From JAIEOG01 sp964611895 (lineage in GTDB: Bacteria > Bdellovibrionota > FAC87 > UBA2466), in NCBI GenBank assembly GCA_964611895.1, contig CAZTDN010000001.1, forward strand, positions 62,001 to 126,000: a DNA stretch of 64,000 nucleotides, in the 5' to 3' direction. A program made the position numbers and the translations under genes. The notes below the pieces were generated by a model that saw nothing but the letters and a program-made list of their open reading frames with translations, was not told where the DNA came from and did no database searches. Positions 54,401 through 62,770 of this stretch are shown here, one piece after another. Each line of letters begins with the position of its first letter. The stretch's first letter is position 1.

Positions 54401-55061
54401 ACTTGCGGGCACGAGTGGCCTGGATTTTTAAACTACGAATCTGTTTTTCGAGCTCAGTAACTATATCTTGCAGGCGCAGCAGATTTTGCCGAGTTTGATC
54501 GAGCTTGCGCTCTGCTTCTTTTCGTTTCGCTTTGTACTTGGTTATGCCCGCAACTTCTTCAAACAGATATCGCCGCTCTTCGGGCTTCACATTTATCATT
54601 CGATCAACTTGACCCTGTTCGATAATGGAATACGCCCGGCGCCCCACCCCTGTGTCCATAAACAACTCATGGATATCCTTCAGGCGACACTGGGTCTTAT
54701 TGATCAAGAACTCGGCGTTGCCGTCCCGATAAAGGCGGCGCGTAATCGAAATCTCGTCTGCTTTTTCGAAAGCTGAAAAGGAAGGGGCCAGGGCCACACT
54801 TTCTCTATCCAAAACCAGGCTAACTTCTGCAAAAGAGGTGGCAGCTTTTGTATCCGAACCTGCAAAGATGACATCCGTCATCGTGTCGCCACGCAAGTGC
54901 TTAGGGCTCTGCTCCCCCATCACCCAGAGAATCGCATCCACGATATTACTCTTGCCACACCCATTCGGGCCGACAACACCGGTGATTCCGGGTTCAAAAT
55001 TCAAGATTGTTCTGTCCAAAAAGGACTTGAATCCTTGCAACTCGAGGCGCTTCAACCGCAT
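51456..55061 (-). CDS. smc: Chromosome segregation SMC protein
   Basis: 1201 residues starting at ATG 55061 (MRLKRLELQGFKSFLDRT), with AAGGAAG upstream. Walker A is GPNGCGKSN (31-39). Long coiled coils flank a hinge (about 500-670). The C-terminal head has the ABC signature LLSGGEKALTAVSLVLAI and Walker B CLLDEVDAPLDDANV. SMC with ScpAB condenses and segregates the chromosome. It sits 11 bp after ppdK and 9 bp before the SDR gene on the same strand. scpA and scpB are not in the window. Confidence 0.98.
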   Translation of the reverse strand: MRLKRLELQGFKSFLDRTILNFEPGITGVVGPNGCGKSNIVDAILWVMGEQSPKHLRGDTMTDVIFAGSDTKAATSFAEVSLVLDRESVALAPSFSAFEKADEISITRRLYRDGNAEFLINKTQCRLKDIHELFMDTGVGRRAYSIIEQGQVDRMINVKPEERRYLFEEVAGITKYKAKRKEAERKLDQTRQNLLRLQDIVTELEKQIRSLKIQATRARKYKELKTELESADLFILGRDLYEHQLKGERLRSRVDELNVGRSEADALFAQSDAQATEWEIERIDLEKKLQSFSERERDLSLQVQRYQSDIQLLEERRKNLTASQQASIEEESEIDSQLTQGEGAVHALEKELAALSDAIVGTLSVEIQDLEIQLRQHQDIVSQKQKERSTLLSQRNALSERRVQLQNQCEFAQSREQECRAKQEDLNERLTAAVVEIEGRKSKLHEMDRQVSETASRTQAASEEASRIHSQCEGISQQLSSLEEAIFSERESFHREKSRLDSLQELQQNLEGYSPTAREILLKLGSDRAAVPLAETFRPDPAIEEHLEALLGSEMNTLVVQQAAEAEQISRLIQEQGLERVRVVAVEELPSALPTSQAYPGTVPLESLIQIQPGYEAVVRWRLGETFVCDSFDALFVLRQQYPGVTFLARDTRAVAHGDRSLSSGNPPTKVGVFARRREIEELTQTSEALEKKVAALEAERQARLEELKAQEALEGECKEKLSSLHIEAVELRKERERLQHELNRADRDYSDLSQDSVRNIEKLESAGEAREQAALELEEVSLKENETGGTLESVESFLAGSSERYSLLSSEVQTRKIELSRLEEKRKALEEKLSVSRDQLHDWGRRLERLRDQRQEEEQELSGIDEKASDCARLQAEGNEELNQLRVKISDTKQLFNDVCEKLQNLRASLGELQSRRDKVARELQETEIALAQEESNLQRLRSIAEERYQALPAALDETALIDLEKLPLFAETLDISWDSLSGTEREKLLQEHVKSVRDKIGRYGEVNLTAIQEFEEVEKRYGFLQEQKADLENSIRILEEAIQKIDHSTISRFTDTFEAVRRKFNEIFPILFNGGKAELILTNSENVLEAGVDIMVQPPGKRLQSISLLSGGEKALTAVSLVLAIFARKPSPFCLLDEVDAPLDDANVSRFNTVVRKMAEKTQFIVITHNKKTMEIAEALYGVTMERAGISKMASVRLN

Positions 55062-55072
55062 TGTGCTTCCTT

Positions 55073-57736
55073 TTAAGAACGTAGAGTGGCTTGCGCGGCC
55101 GCTAACCGAGCGACTGGGACCCGGAACGGCGAGCAACTCACGTAATTAAAGCCGAGTCGGTGGCAGAATTCAACGCTTGCGGCATCACCGCCGTGCTCGC
55201 CACAAATGCCAAGTTTTAGGCTACTTAGCCCTTTCCTCCCTCGCTCTGCTGCAATGCGCATAAGCTCTCCAACCCCCTGCTGGTCTAAAGTCACAAAGGG
55301 ATCACTTTTGAGCAGGCCTTTTTCTAAATAGGTCGGCAAAAAAGTCCCGGAATCGTCCCTGGACAACCCCAAAGTCATTTGGGTCAGGTCATTCGTGCCA
55401 AAGGAAAAAAAGCTTACATGCCCAGCTAACTCTTCCGCAATCAGCGCAGCGCGGGGGATTTCGATCATGGTCCCGATGCTATACGCAATCTTGGCGTGAT
55501 TGCGCGCCACTGTCTGTTCGCATACTTTTTCGATCCGTTCGCGCAATAAACGCAGCTCTTCTAATGTGGATACAAACGGGATCAATATTTCGGGCTCAGG
55601 ATCTTTTTGGACATCAAAGTGCACTTGCGCAGCCGCTTCTATAATGGCGCGCGCCTGCATTTCATAAATTTCAAGATAGGTGATTCCCAACCGGCAACCC
55701 CGGTGCCCTAACATCGGATTAAACTCATGCAGCGAGCGAACTTTGTTGCGGATCGTGTCCGCGGAAATCCCCATCGCTACCGCAGTGGATCGAATTTCAT
55801 CCTCATTTTTAGGTAAGAATTCATGTAATGGCGGGTCAAGAAGCCGGATCGTCACCGGGCAACCTGCCATTTCTTTAAAGATGCCGATAAAGTCTTCACG
55901 CTGCATGGGAAAAAGCTTATCCAAAGCACGGGCGCGTTCTTCTGCATTGGCCGCAAGGATCATTTCCCTAACCGCAAGAATGCGTGTCGACTCGAAAAAC
56001 ATATGCTCGGTCCGACAAAGCCCTACGCCCTCCGCTCCGAACTGCCGGGCGACTTTGGCGTCATGAGGAGTGTCGGCATTGGCGCGAACTCCGAGTTTGC
56101 GGCGCTTATCCACCCAGCTCATGAAACGGGTAAAATACTTGTCGAGCTGACTATTAATGGTCTGGACCTGACCCAACATCACCTCACCTGTAGCGCCATC
56201 GATAGTGATCGAATCACCCGCTTTTATCGTATGGCCGGCCACCGTAAACTGCTGCGCGGAATAGTTAATCGAAATAGAGCCACACCCCGCCACGCACGGC
56301 TTGCCCATCCCCCGTGCAACCACAGCCGCGTGGGAAGTCATCCCTCCCAAAGCAGTTAGCACCCCTTTGGCAGCATCCATACCGACGATATCTTCGGGAG
56401 ATGTTTCATGGCGTACGAGGATGACGGCCTTCTGCTCATTCTTGAGCCGTTCCGCTTCCTCTGACGTAAAAACCACTTGCCCGCTCGCGGCCCCAGGCGA
56501 GGCCGGCAACCCACGCGCAATCACCTGTTTGGCCGCGCGGGGATCCAATCTGGGGTGCAGAAGCAGTTCCACTTGAGCGGGAGAAACTCGCAAAATCGCT
56601 TCGTCTTCTTGAATCAGCCCTTCTTCAACCATCTCTACCGCCGCGCGGACGGCAGCAGAAGCAGTGCGCTTTGCGTTGCGTGTTTGCAGCAGAAAGAGCT
56701 TCCCTTTTTGCACGGTAAACTCGATATCCTGCATATCTCGGTAATGCTTTTCCAACTGCTGGTAGAGGTTTACCAATTCTGCGTACGGCCCCGGAAACTG
56801 TGCTTCCATCGTGCGCGAAGGCGCGGCACCTGGCGGTGTCGAGCCCTCGTTGATCGGCTGAGGCGTACGGATGCCGGCCACGACATCTTCGCCTTGGGCA
56901 TTTGACAAAAACTCTCCAAAAAACTTTTTTTCTCCAGTCGAGGGATCTCGCGTAAAGGCAACTCCCGTTGCGCAGTCCTCGCCCATGTTTCCAAATACCA
57001 TGGACTGAACGTTCACCGCAGTTCCCCAGGTGTCTGGAAGTTTGTGAATTCGACGGTAACTCACTGCGCGCGGCGCCATCCACGACTTAAAGACCGCCCC
57101 CACAGCTCCCCACAACTGCTCGTGTGGGTCCGTGGGAAAAGGCCGGCCCGTTTCTTTCTCGACCTGCGCGAGATAGATCGAAACTAAAGCCTGCAGATCT
57201 TCAGCGCCGAGCTCCGAGTCGGCTTCCACGTTTATCTTCTTTTTGGCATCCTGAAGCGCGGTTTCAAAACCATATTGCCCCATCCCCAAGACAACCTCGC
57301 CGTACATTTGAATAAATCTTCGGTAGGAATCGTACGCGAAGCGGGGATTCTGGGTTTGATCGGCAAGGGCGCGCACGGTGGTGGCATTCAACCCTAGGTT
57401 CAAAATCGTATCCATCATCCCGGGCATGCTCGCCGGAGCTCCCGAACGCACCGAAACCAACAAGGGTTTTGCAGGATCGCCAAACTTTGCACCCAATAGT
57501 CCTTCGACTCGAGCAAGATGTTTCTGGACTTCGTCGACCAGGCCGGAAGGGTAACTGCCCCCGTTTTGGTAAAAAAACTGGCAGACATCGGTAGAGAGTG
57601 TAAACCCTGGGGGCACTGGCAGTTTCAGGCGGCACATTTCATGAAGGCTTGCACCCTTTCCGCCGAGCAAGGTTTTTTGAGAACCTTCTCCCTCTGCCCC
57701 ACCCCCTCCAAAAAAATAAACGTACTTTTGGCTCAT
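55073..57736 (-). CDS. ppdK: Pyruvate, phosphate dikinase
   Basis: 887 residues, family length. It interconverts PEP + AMP + PPi and pyruvate + ATP + Pi. The N-terminal nucleotide-binding domain starts KYVYFFGGGG and has GGKGASLHEM. The phosphorylated His469 is in GGMTSHAAVVARGMGKPCV; the PEP domain has GVGLCRTEHMFF and GTNDLTQMTLGLSRDD, with the catalytic Cys in GICGEHGGD. Start ATG 57736 overlaps the glyS stop (ATGA). It probably works with, or against, pyruvate kinase encoded at 30.5-31.9 kb. No regulatory protein (RP1-type) is seen nearby. Confidence 0.98.
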   Translation of the reverse strand: MSQKYVYFFGGGGAEGEGSQKTLLGGKGASLHEMCRLKLPVPPGFTLSTDVCQFFYQNGGSYPSGLVDEVQKHLARVEGLLGAKFGDPAKPLLVSVRSGAPASMPGMMDTILNLGLNATTVRALADQTQNPRFAYDSYRRFIQMYGEVVLGMGQYGFETALQDAKKKINVEADSELGAEDLQALVSIYLAQVEKETGRPFPTDPHEQLWGAVGAVFKSWMAPRAVSYRRIHKLPDTWGTAVNVQSMVFGNMGEDCATGVAFTRDPSTGEKKFFGEFLSNAQGEDVVAGIRTPQPINEGSTPPGAAPSRTMEAQFPGPYAELVNLYQQLEKHYRDMQDIEFTVQKGKLFLLQTRNAKRTASAAVRAAVEMVEEGLIQEDEAILRVSPAQVELLLHPRLDPRAAKQVIARGLPASPGAASGQVVFTSEEAERLKNEQKAVILVRHETSPEDIVGMDAAKGVLTALGGMTSHAAVVARGMGKPCVAGCGSISINYSAQQFTVAGHTIKAGDSITIDGATGEVMLGQVQTINSQLDKYFTRFMSWVDKRRKLGVRANADTPHDAKVARQFGAEGVGLCRTEHMFFESTRILAVREMILAANAEERARALDKLFPMQREDFIGIFKEMAGCPVTIRLLDPPLHEFLPKNEDEIRSTAVAMGISADTIRNKVRSLHEFNPMLGHRGCRLGITYLEIYEMQARAIIEAAAQVHFDVQKDPEPEILIPFVSTLEELRLLRERIEKVCEQTVARNHAKIAYSIGTMIEIPRAALIAEELAGHVSFFSFGTNDLTQMTLGLSRDDSGTFLPTYLEKGLLKSDPFVTLDQQGVGELMRIAAERGRKGLSSLKLGICGEHGGDAASVEFCHRLGFNYVSCSPFRVPVARLAAAQATLRS

Positions 57737-59049
57737 GAATCAAGTGCCTTCGACAAAAAATTACCGACTTCAGAAAGCGCGATCCGCTGCTGAGCCATGG
57801 AGTCGCGCTCCCGCACTGTCACTGACTGCTGGGAAGCGCTGTCTCCGTCAATGGTAAAGCAAAATGGCGTCCCTGCTTCATCCTGACGTCGGTATCGACG
57901 TCCCACTGCGCCCTTGTCGTCGTAGTAGACATTCCACTTTTTGCGAAGCTCACGGTAAAGTTTTTCAGCAATTTCAGGCATCCCATCTTTATTTACCAAC
58001 GGGAGAATTGCCGCCTTTATCGGCGCAATTCGGGGATCAAATCGCAGAACCGTACGCTCGCCTTCTTCTTCATAGGCATCCACCAAAAACGCAAGGGTCG
58101 CTCTATCAGCACCCGCTGAAGGCTCAATCACGTAAGGGACATATTTTGTTTGTGATTCGGGATCGAAATAGCTCTGATCCTTTTTGCTAAACTCGGAATG
58201 CCGACGCAAATCGTAATCACCACGATTGGCTATCCCTTCAAGCTCCGCACGACCAAAAGGAAAATCATATTCAATATCAGCGCACCCCTCGGCATAATGC
58301 GCAAGTTCATTGTCCTCGTGCTCCCTAAGGTGGAGGCGCGATGGCTGGATGCCGTACTTAAGGTACCAGTTATACCGCTCTTTTTTCCAGTACTCGTACC
58401 ACTTTGCCGCTTCTGCGGCGTCGGGTTTCACAAAAAATTCCATTTCCATTTGTTCAAACTCACGGGAACGGAAAGTAAAATTGCGAGGATTGATCTCATT
58501 GCGGAATGCTTTTCCAATTTGCGCAATCCCGAACGGAACCTTCACGCGAGAAGTGGAAACAATATTGGAAAAATTGGCGAAAATACCCTGGCATGTTTCG
58601 GGCCTTAAGTAGGTCTGCGAAGAACCGTCTTCCAAAGCCCCCACATAAGTCTTGAACATCAGGTTGAACTGTCGAACTTCGGTGAACTTATCTTTGGTTC
58701 CGCAGGTGGGACATTGATTGCCTATGATGTGATCTGCGCGAAATCGACCGCGGCATTGAGTACAATCGATCATCGGGTCCGAAAAAGAAGTCGTATGCCC
58801 AGAAGCCTCCCAAACTTTGGGGTTCATCAAAATAGAACAGTCGACACCCACGATGTCTTCACGCGAGGTGACGTTGTCTCGCCACCAAGCTTCTTTAATG
58901 TTTCGCTTAAGCTCCACACCCAAGGGGCCATAATCCCAGCAACCGTTCAATCCCCCATAGATTTCGCTGGATTGAAAAATAAAGGCTCGCCGACGGCAGA
59001 GTGAAACTACCGCTTCCATCTTTTTTTGATCTGATTTGGGGTTGGACAT
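57733..59049 (-). CDS. glyS: Glycyl-tRNA synthetase, single-chain homodimeric type
   Basis: 438 residues from ATG 59049, with AAAGGGATC upstream. This is the alpha2, class II type (eukaryote/archaea/Gram-positive-like), not the tetrameric GlyQ/GlyS type. Hallmarks are FIFQSSEIYGGLNGCWDYGPLGVELKRNI, an inserted zinc ribbon CTQC...CPTCG, FNLMFKT, YLRPETCQGIFANF, the motif FRNEINPRNFTFRSREFEQMEMEFF, and YVIEPSAGADRATLAF. It charges tRNA-Gly. It is the first gene of the glyS-ppdK-smc-SDR unit. The TadC-like gene ends 64 bp upstream on the same strand. Confidence 0.97.
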   Translation of the reverse strand: MSNPKSDQKKMEAVVSLCRRRAFIFQSSEIYGGLNGCWDYGPLGVELKRNIKEAWWRDNVTSREDIVGVDCSILMNPKVWEASGHTTSFSDPMIDCTQCRGRFRADHIIGNQCPTCGTKDKFTEVRQFNLMFKTYVGALEDGSSQTYLRPETCQGIFANFSNIVSTSRVKVPFGIAQIGKAFRNEINPRNFTFRSREFEQMEMEFFVKPDAAEAAKWYEYWKKERYNWYLKYGIQPSRLHLREHEDNELAHYAEGCADIEYDFPFGRAELEGIANRGDYDLRRHSEFSKKDQSYFDPESQTKYVPYVIEPSAGADRATLAFLVDAYEEEGERTVLRFDPRIAPIKAAILPLVNKDGMPEIAEKLYRELRKKWNVYYDDKGAVGRRYRRQDEAGTPFCFTIDGDSASQQSVTVRERDSMAQQRIALSEVGNFLSKALDS

Positions 59050-59113
59050 GATCCCTTTCACACGTGAAGGCGGCAGTCTAAACAACCGCGGCAAAATCGT
59101 CTACCCTCAAGAA

Positions 59114-59578
59114 TTAACGAAAAGATTCGGTCAGTTCGTAAACCAAAGGCACAAAGACCAGAGCCAGAGCCGGGACCAGGAAAAACACCGCCAAAACCAG
59201 TGTTGTCAGCAGCGGTAGGGCCCGAACGTGGGCCTGCCAGTCACGCTCACAGTCGCCCTCAAGCGTTTTTAGGAAAGCGCGAAGTGCCGGCTCTAAAGAG
59301 GCGCCGGAGGCGTAGTGTTCGGCCAGTAGGCCAAACCAAATCCTGTACTCCGGCAGCGGGTAATCTTGGGCGAATTGCTCCAAGAAGCCCTGAAAACCCA
59401 AAGGACCACGGCAAGCAAAACGTGCATAGAAGTCGGGGGTGAGCTCTTTCTGAAGAAGTTCCAAGGTCTTGGACCAGGCGAAAGCGAGGTCCCAGCCGGA
59501 ACGTATCATGGCTGAGTTCGCCAGAAGAAAGAGCGCCAGATCCTGCCTTTCCCGTCGCAAGGTACGCCGTTTTCTCAA
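59114..59578 (-). CDS. TadC-like type II secretion system F-domain protein (short)
   Basis: 154 residues if started at the TTG at 59578, which overlaps the tadB stop (TTGA) and has AAGGAG 5 bp upstream, a better start than any ATG in the long upstream frame. The protein begins with a basic stretch (RKRRTLRRER), then DLALFLLANSAMIRSGWDLAFAW and a helical region, ending in a membrane segment TTLVLAVFFLVPALALVFVPLVY. This is the T2SF/TadC layout but short (full TadC is ~300). With tadB it would form the inner-membrane platform of a Tad-type pilus or secretion system. No cpaF ATPase or pilin gene is in the window. Confidence 0.66.
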   Translation of the reverse strand: MRKRRTLRRERQDLALFLLANSAMIRSGWDLAFAWSKTLELLQKELTPDFYARFACRGPLGFQGFLEQFAQDYPLPEYRIWFGLLAEHYASGASLEPALRAFLKTLEGDCERDWQAHVRALPLLTTLVLAVFFLVPALALVFVPLVYELTESFR

Positions 59579-60342
59579 AAGGCGCTCCTTCTCCACAAAA
59601 ACCACACGCCCAAAAACTCCATCGTCAGCGCTCCAGGAATCAACCAAGGAGGGTACCGATTCTGGACCTGCATACCCGGCGCGTGTGCGGTCATCACGGC
59701 AGCCAATATCCACGGGACAGCAAAGGCCACTAGAGACTGCGAAAATGCCGAATACCGTAGGTCGCGAATGCGACTTTGCGCTTCCCGCTCCGCCTCCAAT
59801 GCTGGAATCATCCCTTCCAATATGGGCACCACCCCCAGGCCGGCTCGATAGGCCGCAAGCAGTGCACAGAGCGTGGCTCGCACCCTCGCAGACGGAATAC
59901 GGTGATAAGTGCGCTCCAAACACAAATCGAGCGCACGCCCGCGATCAAAAGCAGACAACGACTGCCGCATCAGGGCCGAAAAAGCGTGGGTTTGGGTCTC
60001 GTTCAGACGGATCAGCGCGCCCGAAAATGCCGAGCCAGAGCACAAAAGGCCTTGGAGAGTTCTAAAATACACTAGCGCCGAATCTAACATCAGGCGCCGT
60101 TGTTTTTCCTGGTACCACACCCAGGCCAAAACGACTCCCAAAACGGCCCCCACCGCCACCACCAACCACCCCAGAGCGATCGCTCCAACGATAGCGGCGA
60201 AAGCAAACCGCAAAAACCAGGCATCCAAAAGCGCACAGGATCGCAATACCCGCCACCCAACTGCGCTCCACAGCGAATAGAGCAGAAACGCGGACGCAAG
60301 ACCCAAAATCCAGGAAAAACACAGAAAAAAAATAGACTCCAT
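59575..60342 (-). CDS. TadB-like type II secretion system F-domain protein
   Basis: 255 residues with N-terminal membrane helices (about 3-22 and 44-75), a cytoplasmic T2SF domain (about 90-205: ALVYFRTLQGLLCSGSAFSGALI, ATLCALLAAYRAGLGVVPILEGM) and further helices near the end. TadB is the inner-membrane platform protein of Tad pili. ATG 60342 is the start; AAGGGC lies about 10 bp upstream. It is coupled to the TadC-like gene. It is shorter than typical TadB (~300) and no TadA/CpaF, TadZ or Flp pilin gene neighbours it here. Confidence 0.72.
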   Translation of the reverse strand: MESIFFLCFSWILGLASAFLLYSLWSAVGWRVLRSCALLDAWFLRFAFAAIVGAIALGWLVVAVGAVLGVVLAWVWYQEKQRRLMLDSALVYFRTLQGLLCSGSAFSGALIRLNETQTHAFSALMRQSLSAFDRGRALDLCLERTYHRIPSARVRATLCALLAAYRAGLGVVPILEGMIPALEAEREAQSRIRDLRYSAFSQSLVAFAVPWILAAVMTAHAPGMQVQNRYPPWLIPGALTMEFLGVWFLWRRSAF

Positions 60343-60421
60343 GGCCAGCGCCCTTGCAAAGCGAACGCCAAATTAGATCATAGTACTTGCTGTGTTTGCT
60401 GGAGGGGCCTATACAGCACCG

Positions 60422-61864
60422 ATGAAAATATTCCTTATCCTCCTTTTCGCGCAGGTCACGACCACGCACGCTTCTCCATTGGACGAAGCCAAGGCGGTTT
60501 TGCTTAAAAAGGTATTGCGGCCTGCGGCCTACGCGTCCTTGCTCGCAAAAGCGGAAGAAAAAGGCCTTTCGGCTGCCCTATTCTGGGAAAATTACCGCGA
60601 TTCGCTCGTCCTAGATCCCCAGCTCGCCCGTATCTCCGACTTAGGTCCGTCCGATTTCGCAAACGCCCTTGAGCAAATCAATGCAGAATCGCGCACCGCA
60701 TTTCCTACCTCGGATATGGACGAAACTTGGTTCGCAAACTGGAAACAAGAAACCGCAAACCTTCCAGCCGACGAGTCATTAATGAGCTCCGACGGCCAGA
60801 GCAACCCTGGTGCACCCCTCTCCCAACAAAGTTGGAACCTTGAAATTCAGTCGGTTCAATACCTCCTCCTCGAAGAAGGGATTTATTCCAAAAATGCTCA
60901 GGGGGACTACTATTGTGTAGCAGACATCCCCGCGCCCACCCGCAAGTATTGCCGCGGCCTAGGAAGGGTAGGCAAATTCGATCCGGTGGGGTACCCCATC
61001 AGAAACAGCGCCAGAGAGTTTTTCTTGGATCGCGCTCACCCGCTGTTGGTGAATCTCTCCCAGCCCATTAATACCGAGGGCGACTTCAGGCTCGTGATTC
61101 AGTTGCTTGCGCAAACAGACATCGGGCAAGCTGTAATCCTCTCGCTCATGGGAATTGAAAGTTCACGTCAGGTAGCCAATGAACCTATCGCGCTTTTTCA
61201 CCATCCGAAGTTCGGAGTGCAAATAGAACCCCGAAAAACTCTCGATACCGATCCAAGATTGACCAATAATCTCCACCAAGGCCCTCGGGTAACCATTTCT
61301 GAGCGCCGCAAGCTAAATCGACAGATTGCCAGTCGAATCCAATTCAAAAGAGGAGAGGAACTCGGCCTCTTGGCAATAGACTTGCTCTATGCCGCAGTCG
61401 TCGACGGTCCCCTGGGGATAGAAACCCTCGCTCGAGGTTTTTTTGTGGGCCTCAATCGCGAACACGATTTCGACGCACAGATCGTGGGATTAAGATCCGA
61501 GCTCAAAAACACCGAAGATCCGGTCGCCCAAGAGGCGCTGAGGAACAAAATCGGACACCTTGAGAACCGGCAGATGAAATTCTTCCGTGACCGATACCGG
61601 TACCTTTTCAACGAAGCTCACGGTATAGGAGGCCGCTTTTACGAACAGCTCGTTGCACGAGAGGGGTATTGGGACGAGCACAGCGCCGCTGTGGCTTACT
61701 ACCGATCGCGGGAGGCTCTCGGGCAGATTCATGGAGTTGCGCAACCTACCGACTCCAAGCGAATCGTCAACGCTTATGGAGGGTGCGCCGCGTGGTTTGG
61801 GATCTATGGGGCGACCGAAACGACAGAACCCCAATCAGCACCCCCCCAATCAACAACACCATAG
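60422..61864 (+). CDS. Secreted protein of unknown function
   Basis: 480 residues from the ATG at 60422, giving a signal peptide ending near TTTHAS. The mature protein is mixed helical; RAHPLLVNLSQPINTEGDFRLVIQLLAQTDIGQAVI and the later YLFNEAHGIGGRFYEQLV are its most distinctive stretches. There are few cysteines and no membrane helix beyond the signal. No family or catalytic motif is recognised. The 3' end overlaps the convergent EamA gene by 98 bp. It diverges from tadB with about 80 bp between starts. Confidence 0.7.
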   Translation: MKIFLILLFAQVTTTHASPLDEAKAVLLKKVLRPAAYASLLAKAEEKGLSAALFWENYRDSLVLDPQLARISDLGPSDFANALEQINAESRTAFPTSDMDETWFANWKQETANLPADESLMSSDGQSNPGAPLSQQSWNLEIQSVQYLLLEEGIYSKNAQGDYYCVADIPAPTRKYCRGLGRVGKFDPVGYPIRNSAREFFLDRAHPLLVNLSQPINTEGDFRLVIQLLAQTDIGQAVILSLMGIESSRQVANEPIALFHHPKFGVQIEPRKTLDTDPRLTNNLHQGPRVTISERRKLNRQIASRIQFKRGEELGLLAIDLLYAAVVDGPLGIETLARGFFVGLNREHDFDAQIVGLRSELKNTEDPVAQEALRNKIGHLENRQMKFFRDRYRYLFNEAHGIGGRFYEQLVAREGYWDEHSAAVAYYRSREALGQIHGVAQPTDSKRIVNAYGGCAAWFGIYGATETTEPQSAPPQSTTP

Positions 61865-62729
61865 ACACGGTTTCTGATTGGGTGGGGAGTCGCCGATCAT
61901 ATAAAAAACTAAACAGAAGGCCGAAAATCGTTTCGCTGACAATGAGCTGTCCCGTCAAACTCGTGGGCAAAGTAGACGAAGCCCTGTTCCACAGCCAGGT
62001 TGCCAAATGCGTCGAGCCCAACCCCAACAAAACAGTCCAGAACAAGTAGGCTGCCCACCCGGCGTGAACCACGGAATTTGCTTCCGCCGCGGCCGCGGGA
62101 AAAACCCAGGGTTCGATCAGAAAAAAAACCACTGAAGTTGCCCAAGCGAAACACCCCAAGAGACAGGTCCACCCGAGGTTGTTAATCCCGCGGTGCTTTT
62201 GGAGAAACCTTGCATTCGCGACCGCAAACCAGGTCCACAAAGCCAGATTTACAATGGCGGCGACCAAACCCTTCCAGCTTGATTTGAGCTCTGTTCCCCG
62301 GAACAGGGCTTCGAGAACATCCCAGTTCAAAACCCCAATCCCGACGGCAATCAAAACCAGCGAGGTACCAAACTGCCATGCCCTTTGCGGAACCACGCGG
62401 CTGGCGAGAGCGATCGTCAACGGCAATAGACCAACGATCAACGAGACCACCGGGATGCCGCTCTCCCGCACCGAATAAACGAGAATCCAGTAGTACGCGC
62501 TATAGCCAATCACGCTGTAAAGCAGCGCGGTCCACGCAGTCGACTGGGTCAACCACGATCGCCAGAGTGTTGGGCGAGACAGAGCCAAGAACAAGGACAA
62601 TAGGCCAAACGCGCTAAACCTTCCCAGAGCCACCTCACCCGCCGAAAACCCATAAAGGGTTTTGGCAGCCAAAAAACTAAAGCCCCAAAAAAAACCTGCA
62701 CCTAGGCCCGCTAAAACTCCCCAAAGCAT
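61767..62729 (-). CDS. EamA/DMT-family transporter
   Basis: 320 residues from the ATG at 62729, whose product starts MLWGVLAGLGAGFFWGFSF, typical of EamA repeats; an in-frame ATG at 62765 would sit only 5 bp from the divergent start. About ten hydrophobic helices form two EamA domains (first with ALGRFSAFGLLSLFLAL, second with WTCLLGCFAWATSVVFFL). Such permeases export metabolites such as amino acids; the substrate is unknown. Its 3' end overlaps the convergent secreted-protein gene by 98 bp. An inverted repeat CCGAT-AG-ATCGG (62744-62755) lies just upstream. Confidence 0.83.
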   Translation of the reverse strand: MLWGVLAGLGAGFFWGFSFLAAKTLYGFSAGEVALGRFSAFGLLSLFLALSRPTLWRSWLTQSTAWTALLYSVIGYSAYYWILVYSVRESGIPVVSLIVGLLPLTIALASRVVPQRAWQFGTSLVLIAVGIGVLNWDVLEALFRGTELKSSWKGLVAAIVNLALWTWFAVANARFLQKHRGINNLGWTCLLGCFAWATSVVFFLIEPWVFPAAAAEANSVVHAGWAAYLFWTVLLGLGSTHLATWLWNRASSTLPTSLTGQLIVSETIFGLLFSFLYDRRLPTQSETVSMVLLIGGVLIGVLSFRSPHRSQTTRRTLHKR

Positions 62730-62770
62730 GGAGACTACTCTATCCGATAGATCGGTGCTATTCATCCCTA

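Noticed and set aside
59579..59923. Long N-terminal extension of the TadC-like frame
   Set aside because: The extension overlaps tadB and has Cys/Gly/Ser composition unlike TadC; the TTG at 59578 has a perfect ribosome site and stop overlap.
62744..62755. Inverted repeat CCGAT-AG-ATCGG between EamA and acyl-CoA synthetase genes as an operator
   Set aside because: Only 5-bp arms; may be chance in the ~40-bp divergent gap. Noted within the EamA entry but not called as a site.
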